NCBI RefSeq assembly: GCF_036711975.1
Contig: NC_091973.1
Span: forward strand, 14,322,001 to 14,386,000
Length of the DNA stretch: 64,000 nucleotides
DNA from: Onthophagus taurus
Taxonomy: Eukaryota > Arthropoda > Insecta > Coleoptera > Scarabaeidae
Direction: 5' to 3'
The translations under genes and the position numbers were made by a program. The notes under the pieces were generated by a model that saw only the letters and a list, made by a program, of their open reading frames with translations, was not told the DNA's origin and made no database searches. Positions 40,991 to 49,704 of this stretch are shown here, in pieces (the first letter of the stretch is position 1; the number at the start of each line of letters is the position of its first letter).

Positions 40991-41687
40991 GTTTTGTTAA
41001 TGCCAACTATTCGCGTAATCCCACCGCCACGTGAGGAACTCTCCATATAATTTTATTAATGATCAATTTCAATTTTTCGTCGTTCGGAGCGGCTGCTGGT
41101 TGAAAGATGACGTCCGTATCATCGTGTCCGCGAATTAGCACAAGTTCCTGTCGAACGTTCATCATGATCTTTCTGAAATCTTCTGCGAATCCTAGCAACG
41201 TTTTTAGCTTAACGCTAAGACCGAAATTTCCATTTTTATCTAAAGCCTTTGAAGCACCCGCTATATCATCTTTCCAAGGTTTTATGTGCCAACCGGCGTT
41301 CTCTAATTTCACCACCTCGTTCTGTGTAGATGAGAAATAACCCTTCATGCATGAGCTTATACCGACGTTCCGCACACCATCAACATGTACTCCGTTAATA
41401 AGATATCGAATATCGCTAAACATAAATGCAACGGTATTGTTAACCAATTGCCCCGTTGCGCTGGCATCTTTTGTTATACTTCCGTCCGCGGCTAACTTAC
41501 GAACGCTACCCTCGACGTATAGATAACTCTCGCTCGGTAAAGTATAATTATCTATTTCCGGAATTGAAATTCTAATTTCGTCATTGTTATCGAACGTGGT
41601 CGATCCAAACGGTTGATGCAAATGGAATTCATAACTTACGATAGAGTGATCTGTTTTTATCTTATCGGTTACTTTTAAAATGTCCAT
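40991..41687 (-). pseudogene. Polinton major capsid protein (MCP), N-terminal half
   Basis: From ATG 41,687 (MDILKVTDKIKTDHSIVSYEFHL shortened: the first strand region), then IPEIDNYTLPSESYLYVEG, FMFSDIRYLINGVHVDGVRN, LLGFAEDFRKIMMNVRQELVLIR and WRVPHV. This is the first jelly roll of the hexon-like MCP of Polintons. An in-frame TAG at 41,007-41,009 ends the frame 12 codons short of the Gypsy boundary and is a separate lesion from the insertion. The C-terminal half is at 27,357-27,924. The ATG overlaps the stop of the upstream basic ORF (TAATG). Confidence 0.85.
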
Positions 41688-41863
41688 TACTTTAACACTT
41701 CGTATCCTAACTGAACTAAATACCTTCGATTGACTGGTGATAATCGATGAATGGATCGTCTTCTACTGCCGCTACGTTGACTGATGACGCGCGCTTTATA
41801 GTTTTCTCCATTAAACAATTTTCTCGCTCTGTCTCTTCTTGACCACCGTATTCTTTTGTTTTG
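41687..41863 (-). CDS. Arg-rich 58-codon ORF between penton and MCP, no ATG
   Basis: Directly after the penton stop (TAG, 41,866-41,864), and in the same frame, lies an open stretch of 58 codons with 14 Arg and 4 Lys against 3 acidic residues (for example RWSRRDRARK and SGSRRRSIHR). Its TAA shares a base with the MCP ATG (TAATG), the kind of tight packing seen between real genes. It has no ATG. It could be reached by readthrough of UAG-CAA, by splicing to the AG of that same TAG, or it may be a former penton tail or a separate gene that lost its start. Small Arg-rich proteins serve as DNA-condensing core proteins in adenoviruses. Role inferred only. Confidence 0.45.
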   Translation of the reverse strand, partial: QNKRIRWSRRDRARKLFNGENYKARVISQRSGSRRRSIHRLSPVNRRYLVQLGYEVLK

Positions 41864-42631
41864 CTATAACACTGTCATAACGTTAGTCAAATTTAAATAA
41901 TTCAATTTATCGATCTCAGGTGAACTCACTGTTATTTCTTCTTCTCTGAAGTCTACCAAGTTTCCGTCCTGATCAAGTATACGTACTGTTAAGCTACTAA
42001 TCACGTTCGTTAAAACCGGTAAATAAATAGGCAGTTGTGGTGATTCGATTATTTTAAAACCTGCCGGAACGTTTGGGAAAAAATGATATAAAACGTGCAC
42101 GGGAACTCCGTTATTATACGATCCCGTCACTAAATTACAATAAATTTGTAAGGCGTTCGTTTTATTTATGTTTACTACGAAATCGGATTCCACTTCCGTA
42201 TCTCTAGGTAATATTTGAGGCTTGAAGCCAAGTAACGGCCCTATAGAATTATCGCATGCAAAATTAATTCGACGCGTACTTTTTATTAAAGAATGTTGTG
42301 TGTTATTATTCCCCTTAATCCTTATTACGACTCCTTTAGCGTGTCTTTTGTCTAGCTGTTCATTCACGAACTCGGCAATATCATCAATATCGTACGTTCC
42401 AACAGGTACTATTATATTGTTTTTAAAATGTCCTGTCTTATCTTCGTATTGGATTACGTTGTTGTTTTTATTAACGTTTGCTAAACTATTAAACGTTTCG
42501 AAATTCAAAAGAGCCAACTCGTAACTACCAAATTCGTTCAAATAGATCGGAGGATTAAAATTACAAGTCAATTCAGATGACTTTCCAGTCAACGTAAATG
42601 TATATGTCGTGTGTATTGCTTCTTTCTCCAT
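41864..42631 (-). CDS. Polinton penton / minor capsid protein
   Basis: 255 residues from ATG 42,631. Single-jelly-roll vertex protein. Recognisable segments: NFNPPIYLNEFGSYELALL, FETFNSLANVNKNNNVI, VPVGTYDIDDIAEFVNEQL, IGPLLGFKP, HVLYHFFPNVPAGFKIIESP and LPVLTNVISSLTVRILDQDG, a pattern shared by Polinton and adintovirus minor capsid proteins. Intact. It lies between the protease and MCP as in other insect Polintons. The frame continues after the stop into the Arg-rich ORF. Confidence 0.88.
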   Translation of the reverse strand: MEKEAIHTTYTFTLTGKSSELTCNFNPPIYLNEFGSYELALLNFETFNSLANVNKNNNVIQYEDKTGHFKNNIIVPVGTYDIDDIAEFVNEQLDKRHAKGVVIRIKGNNNTQHSLIKSTRRINFACDNSIGPLLGFKPQILPRDTEVESDFVVNINKTNALQIYCNLVTGSYNNGVPVHVLYHFFPNVPAGFKIIESPQLPIYLPVLTNVISSLTVRILDQDGNLVDFREEEITVSSPEIDKLNYLNLTNVMTVL

Positions 42632-42661
42632 TACTTCTGAACGTCTAAACGTCTCTAGACT

Positions 42662-43033
42662 CTAATAGATCCTTTTATTACTTAGAAACTTCAGACACAA
42701 CTGTCCGCAATTTTGATCTATTTCTCTTTGATATCGACAATAATTATACTTTACTTGACCACCCCTACCGTCTGACAGCAAATATTGTTCAATTTCTAAT
42801 GGCGGTCTTAAATCACCGTAACTGTCGAAATAGTATATGTCCTTGTCGTCTTTCTTATAGGCGACCCAATGAGTCCCTCGTCCTTTCAAGTTGTCCAAGT
42901 TAACAATACCTCTTTCCTTCTTTTTAATCTTACTCGGGAGATTGTCTCTCATAAATATACCCCGGAAATGTGGAATTTTTAGTACTTTCGCAAACTTTTC
43001 CAACTCGACGTTAGTTAACGCACGACGAGGTAT
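42662..43033 (-). CDS. Polinton adenain-like cysteine protease (PRO), start unclear
   Basis: Maturation protease of the adenain/Ulp1 fold. Catalytic residues are visible: His in GTHWVAYK, Asp in YYFDSYG, a Gln/Asn segment and Cys in QNCGQLCLKFL near the C-terminus. Conserved N-terminal segments are LKIPHFRGIFMRDNLPSK and GIVNLDN. No ATG precedes this conserved region; the frame is open back to a TAG near 43,047, and the coordinate given is an ATA at 43,033-43,031. Either the start codon was lost or it comes from a spliced exon, as in the 299-residue gene. It begins within a few bases of the PLA2 stop. About 115-125 residues, short for the family but with all key residues. Confidence 0.85.
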   Translation of the reverse strand: MPRRALTNVELEKFAKVLKIPHFRGIFMRDNLPSKIKKKERGIVNLDNLKGRGTHWVAYKKDDKDIYYFDSYGDLRPPLEIEQYLLSDGRGGQVKYNYCRYQREIDQNCGQLCLKFLSNKRIY

Positions 43034-43038
43034 TCGAA

Positions 43039-43956
43039 CTAGTTTTTTGAACTAGTGGTTATACCGCAACCTTTCTTATAGGGTTTATTGAAGTAACCTG
43101 TGCCGCTAACATTATTCCCCTTTCCTTCAATAAACAAACCGCAACCGTTCTTATATGGTTTTATATAAAATCCGCTACCTACGGCCTTTGCTTCCATAGC
43201 CTTGTTATGTCTTCGTTCTTCATCTAATTGCTCTCTAGCTGTTTTCGCGTTGTTTATAGTTCTTGCAATAGCGGCAGCACCACCGCCGATACTACCTAGG
43301 GCACCTAAAGCTGCGAACAGGGGAATTAAAGGTAAAAATCCTCCCGTTTTCGGAATTCGAATAACTCGACCTCTAGGTCCGGAAATTCTTTTTCTTATCT
43401 TTTTCAAAGCTCCGTACGCCGCTTTAACGTTTGTCAACAAATTCTTAGCACCTGATCTCGATATTGCGTTGCGAGCGAATCGAAGTGCATCTACAAAAGA
43501 TATAGCTCCACCACGCTTTACACGCGTTCGGACTTTTTTTAAAGGTCGTCGACCCGTACGATTTCTTTTTCTACCTACGCCCATACCGACCGCTACTTTT
43601 GCTTTCATTAAGGCGGCAACTGCGAACGATGCCACTATTTCTCCAAAAGTAGACTCTTTATTTCGTATTCGTTCTTTCGCTGCTTTATATAATGCTCTGT
43701 CTGCGTCGTGTCTAAATTTTAAATTTGAACTGACCGTATATGCTATATCGTGTTTCTTACACGCTTCGTCTAATGCATTCACGCCTCGATCTCCTCTCGA
43801 TAATCTCTTTTCCAACTTGGTACCCGGTCCACAAAAATTATATCCTGGCAAATGAAGTTCTATCGGAAGTTTATCTATCAACTTGTTAAAAAATCCTCGA
43901 CCAATTCGTTTGCCTGTCAAACGATAACTGTTACGATTAGGTTCTAACAAATTCAT
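43039..43956 (-). CDS. Phospholipase A2-domain core protein of the Polinton
   Basis: 305 residues from ATG 43,956. Residues about 30-95 form a parvovirus VP1-type PLA2: calcium loop GYNFCGPGTKL, catalytic HD pair in ACKKHDIAY, and a second helix with DADRALYKAA. In parvoviruses this enzyme breaches the endosome, and adintoviruses carry it too. A strongly basic stretch follows (GRKRNRTGRRPLKKVRTRV, about 127-146), likely DNA or nuclear targeting. Then comes a Gly/Ala-rich hydrophobic segment (LIPLFAALGALGSIGGG, about 215-231), a charged helix, and two C-terminal repeats of the form G-x-G-(Y/F)-x-KPYK-x-GCG. All catalytic residues are present. It is next to the protease, so it may be a processed virion protein. 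Confidence 0.92.
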   Translation of the reverse strand: MNLLEPNRNSYRLTGKRIGRGFFNKLIDKLPIELHLPGYNFCGPGTKLEKRLSRGDRGVNALDEACKKHDIAYTVSSNLKFRHDADRALYKAAKERIRNKESTFGEIVASFAVAALMKAKVAVGMGVGRKRNRTGRRPLKKVRTRVKRGGAISFVDALRFARNAISRSGAKNLLTNVKAAYGALKKIRKRISGPRGRVIRIPKTGGFLPLIPLFAALGALGSIGGGAAAIARTINNAKTAREQLDEERRHNKAMEAKAVGSGFYIKPYKNGCGLFIEGKGNNVSGTGYFNKPYKKGCGITTSSKN

Positions 43957-44177
43957 TTTATAATTTCACTCCTTCTTCCTTTTCTTCACAGTTAAAAACT
44001 AGAAATGAAGCTCTGCTGTTGTGCTTTAAGCTTTTATTCCTTTTAAATATTTTACAAAAACAGTTTTGCTCTTAATTTATACTTAAATCTATTAATATTA
44101 TTATTATTATTATTCAGCTACACTTAAATCTACTAATATCCTAAAAATTAATTGTTACTCAGTTAAAAACATTTCGA
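43957..44177. other. Spacer between PLA2 and the 74-residue gene
   Basis: 221 bp, AT-rich, with a short TTA microsatellite (about 44,097-44,114). On minus, CAACAGCAG and CTAG could serve as acceptors before the PLA2 ATG, but no clear donor pairs with them. No ORF. Confidence 0.4.
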
Positions 44178-44402
44178 TTACTCTACAATGCTAAAACGTT
44201 CTTGATATATATTTAATCTATAATCTACATCTAAATATTTTTCTAATAACTTATTTACGTTTCTTATCCTAGTCTTAAATCTAATTCCGTCCAACATCTT
44301 TTCTTCCCAGTCACTTATCCTTGATTGTCTGTAAGCAAACGTCCAAGTGTGCATTCGGTACACTCTATTTTTCGATTCGCAAAACGTCACTTTTTTTTCC
44401 AT
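44178..44402 (-). CDS. Small basic Polinton protein, unknown
   Basis: 74 residues from ATG 44,402 (MEKKVTFCESKNR). The frame's first codon at 44,411 is GTG and overlaps nothing useful, so I use the ATG. It is rich in Arg/Lys and aromatics (MHTWTFAYRQSRISDWEEKML, described in part) with a C-terminal helix. It starts 11 bp after the stop of the 299-residue gene, which suggests a shared transcript. No family recognised. Confidence 0.5.
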   Translation of the reverse strand: MEKKVTFCESKNRVYRMHTWTFAYRQSRISDWEEKMLDGIRFKTRIRNVNKLLEKYLDVDYRLNIYQERFSIVE

Positions 44403-44412
44403 TTTATTCACT

Positions 44413-45377
44413 TCACATCTTCATTAATGCGTGCAAATCTAAATCCAGTAATACCTTATCCATACCGTATACGAGCAGTTCTTTAGTTACGCACAAATGT
44501 TCACTTGGTGCACCGTTTGAAGCAACCAATATATTCGATTTTATATCACCTTGCATTGTTGATACCACATCGATCACGCTATCGTAATAATTTTTATATT
44601 CCATACACTTTAATACTTCTACCCTACTCGAAACTAAATCGCTAAGTTTCCACAATTCGTGTAACGAATCGTAAGCCAGGTAAAATATTTCTGACCCCCT
44701 TTCCATTTTCAACACTTTTCGTACATTTTCTATCCATTGGCTGCTGCAGGTCACGCCGCTTACAACGAAATGTGGTGGTGTCGATAAATCACCAACAAAA
44801 CTATTCATAATCAATTGTCTGCTATTAACCACATTTTTCCATTCGTCTTCGGTAAAAGTTATGCATTGCCCTTTTCCCATTAATCTTATAACCGGATCAA
44901 AATATAGATTGGCAGACATGCCAACCGATATCCATTTCGTTCGACTTTTATTTAAATAATATGTACTCTCGGAGAATAATGGCGCTTGATTACCTTTTTG
45001 GAGATTATTTTTCACTGCTTCGTTTAATACTACGTTACTTGTGAAAGGTAACTTTCCACAATTTTCTACATAATGTTGTTGATTGCTAGGAAATACGTAC
45101 TCCGCTAAGTCGGAAGCCAACAAATTAACTCCATCGAATACCACATCCTTTTTTCTTTGATTATCACTTCCTAGCGACACATTTGTTGCAGTTGTCTCAT
45201 TACAATTACCCTCCATTTTGATGTTTCGGGCAGGTTTTTTATTTTCACCCTTTTCAAATGAATTTACAGCAGCTCTCTTAGTTGGACATTTGGGGTTCGG
45301 TCTGGTTGCCACTAAACATCAATATTATTGTTTACATTAGTACATTATCTACTTGCATTACATTTGAATTACTTACT
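44413..45377 (-). CDS. 299-residue Polinton protein whose ATG is made by splicing
   Basis: The long frame begins at GTG 45,312 (not ATG). A 65-bp intron (45,376-45,312, GTAAGT to GTTTAG, with TACTAAT inside) joins an A at 45,377 to TG at 45,311-45,310, giving ATG followed by GCAACCAGA, so the start codon is split as A|TG. The protein has a basic Lys/Pro-rich start (NPKCPTKRAAVN) and a region KWISVGMSANLYFDPVIRL, then KGQCITFTEDEWKNV. That region recalls the PC4/p15 single-strand-binding fold (strand, basic loop, then ITFTEDEW helix), with low confidence. The rest is unrecognised. It is the first minus-strand gene from the right TIR and so perhaps the earliest expressed or the promoter-proximal gene. 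Confidence 0.65.
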
Positions 45378-45400
45378 CGTTACGTTAAAAATCCTCTGTA

Positions 45401-45461
45401 CTAAATGCACCAAAAATCTACACGATATTTTTAATATGTACTAAATACACAAAAACCTTAC
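45401..45461 (-). other. Second leader intron upstream of the 299-residue gene
   Basis: 61 bp on minus, GTAAGG to GCATTTAG, leaving a 24-nt exon (45,400-45,377) before the start-codon intron. No ATG occurs in the leader between the TATA box and the split ATG. Less certain than the next intron because ATTTAG occurs twice. Confidence 0.45.
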
Positions 45462-45503
45462 TCTGAAGCACAACACTCTGCGGTACAACTTCGACCAACG
45501 TTT

Positions 45504-45514
45504 GTATTTATAGC
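45504..45514 (-). promoter_or_regulatory. TATA box for the rightmost Polinton transcript
   Basis: GCTATAAATAC on minus, about 130 bp before the split ATG and just inside the right TIR. A start about 30 bp on would fall near 45,480, ahead of the two leader introns. Confidence 0.55.
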
Positions 45515-45649
45515 AATACATAAGGTTGCTGGTGGGGGGAGTAATATTTCACATCATTACCGAATATATCTATTATACATGTTCTAACACGTCATTATAT
45601 CGTGAGACGTCAGACAAAACGCATGACAAATTTATTAAGAAGCTCTTAA

Positions 45650-46229
45650 AAAATATCTCGCAGGTGGATCATGACTCATCTACTACTAACAAGTTAGTTG
45701 ACCTCCTCCTCAAACCTGTCCTCCCAAAAAATTTGTCGATTCAAGAACCTCCTCGCATATTCTTAAATACCCGTATACCTTTACATAATAAAATAAAAAA
45801 ATATCTCGCAGGTAATGACTCACTTATTTGTATACCTACATGTCTCAAAACCGTATACCTTTGTGTATAATAATAAATTAAGAGATATATCGAAAACATT
45901 AACAGTTCATTGAGAAGCGTCGAAGGATAAACATAGTAATTGTTTTCATCTAGGTAAACAGGTTACATATAAAGATAAATTCTTAATAACATAACCTAAA
46001 TAAAGATAGATTTTTAATAATTTCGCCAAAATAACATGACCTTCTCAAGTTAATTGACCTCCTCCTCTCTTCATCGAATCTCCTCCGACCCTCAAAAGAA
46101 TCGCCGATTCAAGAACCTCCTCTCCTCATCGAACTTCCTCTGACCCCCAAAAAATTTGCCGATTCAAGAACCTCCTCCTAGAACGTAGGTTCGAGGAGGA
46201 GGTTCTTGAATCGGCGAATCTATACTACT
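45650..46229 (-). repeat. Polinton right TIR
   Basis: Inverted match to 11,483-12,062. The perfect 22-bp tip hairpin has arms at 46,158-46,179 and 46,194-46,215. TGACTCA occurs at 45,672 and 45,816. Small indels separate it from the left TIR, so the two ends have diverged since insertion. Confidence 0.9.
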
Positions 46230-46234
46230 TAAAT

Positions 46235-47555
46235 TCTTTTTTGTTGATCAATTTTGGGTTTAACAAATTTGTCTTTAGTACACCTTCCGTAAATGGGTGT
46301 GTTTCGTGAGGCCATCATTGTTATCAATTGATTTTTTAATTACTTTTTTAACGCTTTGAATAGTCCTTTCTGCTAATCCATTCGATTGTTGGTGATGTGG
46401 TGTAGCTATTTTGTGATTAAAGTTCCATTTTCTTGAAAATACCAACAAATTTTCGCTTGTAAATTGTTTACCTGCATCCGTGACAACAATAGATGGGATG
46501 CCATATCGAGCAAATGTCGATTTCATTTTATTAATAACATTCAACAATCAGCAAATAAACTTTTCCATACAATTTATACAGATCTACTCCCACCTTATAC
46601 CAAGGAATTTGTTCAATTTTGTTAATAATCATTGGTTCTTTTCTATTAGAGTTTAAATATTTCAAACAAGAAGTGCACAACTTTGTATAATTAATTATAT
46701 CTTTTGTCATCCCACGTCAATATAAAAAATTTTTAGCTTTTTGTAGACTTTTAGTAATACCTAAATGTCCACTATGAATTGATGCTAATTTTATTTCTCC
46801 ATGTTGAAGTTACAACCAATCTATCATTCAAATAAATTAAATCATTAATTTCAGTTAAATTGAACTTTAGATTAATATACTGTTTAATATTATTTGGGAT
46901 ATTTTTTGATTTGTTAGGCCATCCTTTTTTTTAATGTTAGCTATTCATCTTTATCTGTGTCCTCAATAAGTAATTTTAATTTATTGACATTTATGTTAAT
47001 TTTCTTAGTAACAGTGCAAGTATGAAATTGAATATCTAAATTATGATTCAATAATTCCCCTAAAGGTGTTCTAGAAAGCGTATCAGCCACTATTAAATCT
47101 TTCCCAGGTTTATATATAAGATTAATATTATAATTTTGTAATGACTAGTAAAATTCTTTGCAATAGTGGTGGGCATGGATTTAGCGGTTTTTTAAATATT
47201 GTAATAAGTGGTTTATGGTCAGTTTCCACTGTCAACTTTCTACCAAAGACATATTGATGAAATTTAGTTACACCAAAGTAAATTGCTAACAATTCTTTTT
47301 CAATCTGTGCATAATTTAATTGTGTTTTCGTTAGGGACCTAGAAGCATATGCACCAGGATTACCGTTTTGCATTAATACGGCACCCAAACCATGACTAGA
47401 AGCATCGACTGATAAAACGATTGGTTTCTTGCTTGGAAATATGCTTGGATCGAAATATTGAAGAACTTTTTGACTGACTATCATTTGTTTTAATTGATTA
47501 AAAGCATGTTGTTGTTCATTACCCCATAAATAAATATCTAAATATCTTACTTCTT
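46235..47555 (-). pseudogene. Decayed Ty3/Gypsy fragment: RNase H to integrase
   Basis: Minus strand, adjoining the Polinton edge. 47,484-47,128 gives RNase H (LSVDASSHGLGAVL, then YAQIEKELLAIYFG, ETDHKPL). The middle, with many stops, gives a zinc-type segment (CTSCLKYLN) and an integrase start (WYKVGVDLY). 46,547-46,275 gives the second Asp (VVTDAGKQFTSEN) and Glu region (NGLAERTIQSVK). RT and LTRs are missing. Confidence 0.8.
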
Positions 47556-47559
47556 CATG

Positions 47560-47940
47560 TCAAATACGAGCTGACGAACGCTTTGTTTAAAGTAATTACT
47601 CAGCTCGACCCTAAACAACAAACGCCGATACCAACGTTTACATAGATGGTCTATGCAGACCAGATCTTAAAGGTCGCCTGCAATGATGACTACTCTTTAA
47701 CGTAGTTGAAAGCTGCAGTACCACTGATACCGCCCCTAGAGGGCGTAGTACTAAGTGTTGTCAGGGAAGTTGGTCTTGCTACCCTTTCAAGAATCCAAAT
47801 TTGGATTTCCGATACTGATGTGGATGTGTTTAAATTCATTTGTTTAAATTCAAGTCCTGAAGAAGCTTTAATACAAAAGCGAAATATTGGCATATGAAAA
47901 AATAAATGTCGTTTCAATAGTCCTCAATCCTATCCTGGAA
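47560..47940 (+). repeat. Solo PLE terminal-repeat fragment
   Basis: Ends in the same block as the array's terminal repeats: GAAATATTGGCAT..., an A-rich stretch, then ATCCTATCCTGGAA. A hammerhead-like core (CUGAAGA at 47,857-47,863, GAAA at 47,881-47,884) lies inside. The first 250 bp are only loosely similar, so this is a relative of the 32-40-kb family. Confidence 0.6.
47851..47896 (+). ncRNA. Hammerhead-like motif in the solo PLE repeat
   Basis: CAAGUC, CUGAAGA, stem II AGCUUU/AAAAGC-type pairing, GAAA, AUAUU, then GGCAUAUG. Stem I pairs GUC with GGC through a U-G wobble. Partly decayed. Confidence 0.45.
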
Positions 47941-48378
47941 ATAAATTTATTATTCGAGGTAATTAATAATGCTTTCCGAAAAGTGTTGAAGCTGCAACCA
48001 AACACACACATACTCGTCTAATGCGCTTATGCGCGCGCCGTTTGGGAACCGGGGAAAAAGCGACGTTTTCCGGGCTCGTATTCGCATTATCGAAATCATA
48101 GTAAAGAGAGTAAGAATTTATTCCATTTATTTTATTTTTAGTCATTTTCGAAAGTTATTTTCGGTTACTTACGTTATTTTAAGAATCTAAATACGTCATT
48201 CTTCATCATTTTTCGACAGCAAAAGAGAAAAATATACACTTGAGTTATGTTACCATTTCCAAGAATTTTCACTTTCTTTTTAGTTTTATTCCAACTCTTG
48301 CCTTTGGAAGCATTCTATTTTGGTTTTCTCATTTAATTTTTTTCCTCTTTTGAAACTTTTCCATTTAGTTTCAACCAT
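47941..48378. other. Probable remnant of a BEL leader
   Basis: AT-rich except for a GC-rich patch with GCGCGCGCC (about 48,033). No ORF. The next 200 bp begin with a gag-like ATG in a setting similar to other BEL leaders here, so this is probably a decayed BEL 5' region. No LTR recognised. Confidence 0.35.
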
Positions 48379-48600
48379 GGCTGACAAACTTGCTAAATTA
48401 ACTTTAAAACGTACTATTTTTATTATTTAAATTTCTGAAACCCTCACATTCGGACGTGCCTTAACTACCAATCGTGTTAATCCTATGCAAGATCAAATTT
48501 TTATTGAAAGAGCAAGCGATCTACGATAATTTTAAAAAGGCACACAATTCAATTATTGGTCTCTGTGATGAAGCCGATTTCAACGCTCAAGATGCCATTC
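48379..48600 (+). pseudogene. BEL gag N-terminal scrap
   Basis: Starts ATGGCTGACAAACTTGC (MADKLAKLTLKR), resembling the MEKLAKLKLRRN start of the BEL gag at 50,453. After breaks it continues with FKKAHNSIIGLCDEADFNAQDAI, matching the DFKTIHNQIIGLI segment of the other two BEL gags. It then changes abruptly into LINE sequence. Confidence 0.6.
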
Positions 48601-49065
48601 ATTGGACATCATGGACATCATTGGACATTAAGTACGATTTTGTATGTTTGAGTGAGCATTGGTTCACAGAATGTGAAGTATATAATGGATTAACTCTTGG
48701 CACTTGGTCACTAGTTTCCGGTTTTTCGCACTCTATAATTCGTGGAGGAGTTGCAGTTTTTGCGAAAAGAGACATTGCAGAGCTGAACTGTGAGCTATCT
48801 GCTGCCTACTACGAGATTTTTGATACGGTCATTGTTTGCTTGTACAGATCACCAAACGGGAATTTAGAAATTTTTCGTGATACTTTGGATCGGGCGTTAT
48901 ATCTGTTATATAACCGTAAAAGGGTATTATTATTGCCGGTGATTTTAACTTAAAATTTTGTACGTCCGTTTCAAGGGTGACCAATGTTGTGTATCTGTTT
49001 GCATCATATTGTTTTGTGCCGACAATTTTTGATGCTACTAGACTGACTAAGCGCATTGTCACCTA
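48601..49065 (+). pseudogene. LINE endonuclease (EEP) fragment fused to the BEL scrap
   Basis: Reads DFVCLSEHWFTE, then IIRGGVAVFAKRDI, VIVCLYRSPNGN and, after one frameshift at about 48,930, IIIAGDFNLKF and PTIFDATRLTK. These are the apurinic-like endonuclease motifs of a non-LTR element. The frame with the BEL scrap is continuous for 159 codons by chance or through a template switch. Confidence 0.7.
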
Positions 49066-49391
49066 GCTCAGTGCATTGGAATTCCAGTCCCCAAACGTTG
49101 TAAACCTTTATTTTCATTTCTAAAGGGCTTTAACCTTAAAATTAAAATTTAAAGTTTAAAGATTTTTCAAGTTTTTTGTTTGTTTTCCGATTTCCTACTG
49201 CGCGTCCACTTTGCATGTCATCCAACGACAGTCTCTTCTTCTCTTTCCGCCAATACGGTTGTTTCGTAACACCGAACACATTAAATAGATTTCTGATTTT
49301 TCTCCAATTTTTGATGACCATCAGTCTCTAAATGTAAGTTTTTCTAAGCTTTTTCATATCATTTTATATTAATTTATACATATTTTTAGTG
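49066..49391. other. No recognisable gene
   Basis: AT-rich flank of the second BEL element. One stretch (49,180-49,300) is more GC-balanced. No ORF or repeat identified. The bases before the LTR (TAGTG) do not match those after the 3' LTR (CTATT). Confidence 0.4.
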
Positions 49392-49704
49392 TGTCCGATC
49401 CGCAGACAATTTGAATTTAAACGAATTAAATTCAAATTAGTCTTGTATAACTTGTATTTCGCACCCCCACCACGTATGCCCGTCTATAAATTGTATTATA
49501 CCGTTAAACCCGCCCTTTTTCAAATTGTCATCGTCGTGATTGATGGGTCGAGTGAACCGGTTACCGTGCGTGTAATAAAAGACCAGTAAGAACATTTAAC
49601 TTTTTTGTTATTTCGATTACATTTTTCTGGTCCTTCGAATAAAACACCAAATTAGAATCAGCACCAATTTCATTAAGAACACCTAATTTCTATTAGCGTG
49701 TTCA
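49392..49704 (+). repeat. BEL (second) 5' LTR
   Basis: Begins TGTCCGATCC and ends GCGTGTTCA. An extra 7-8 bases near position 30 distinguish it from the 3' LTR. Confidence 0.9.

Larger units (their letters stand above)
11483..46229. mobile_element. Polinton/Maverick (adintovirus-like), nested-in and inactivated
   Basis: Bounded by TIRs of about 580 bp that start AGTAGTATAG on the left and end CTATACTACT on the right. It encodes PolB, retroviral-type integrase, packaging ATPase, adenain-like protease, major capsid protein, penton, and a PLA2 core protein as in adintoviruses. Removing the Gypsy insertions (13,263-17,781 and 27,925-40,990) and one copy of each target duplication leaves about 17.2 kb, a normal Polinton size. 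Flanking bases (CATATC and TAAATT) do not match as a 6-bp target duplication, so one edge may have been rearranged. PolB and MCP are each interrupted and also carry a frameshift or stop, so this copy cannot make virions. Confidence 0.93.
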
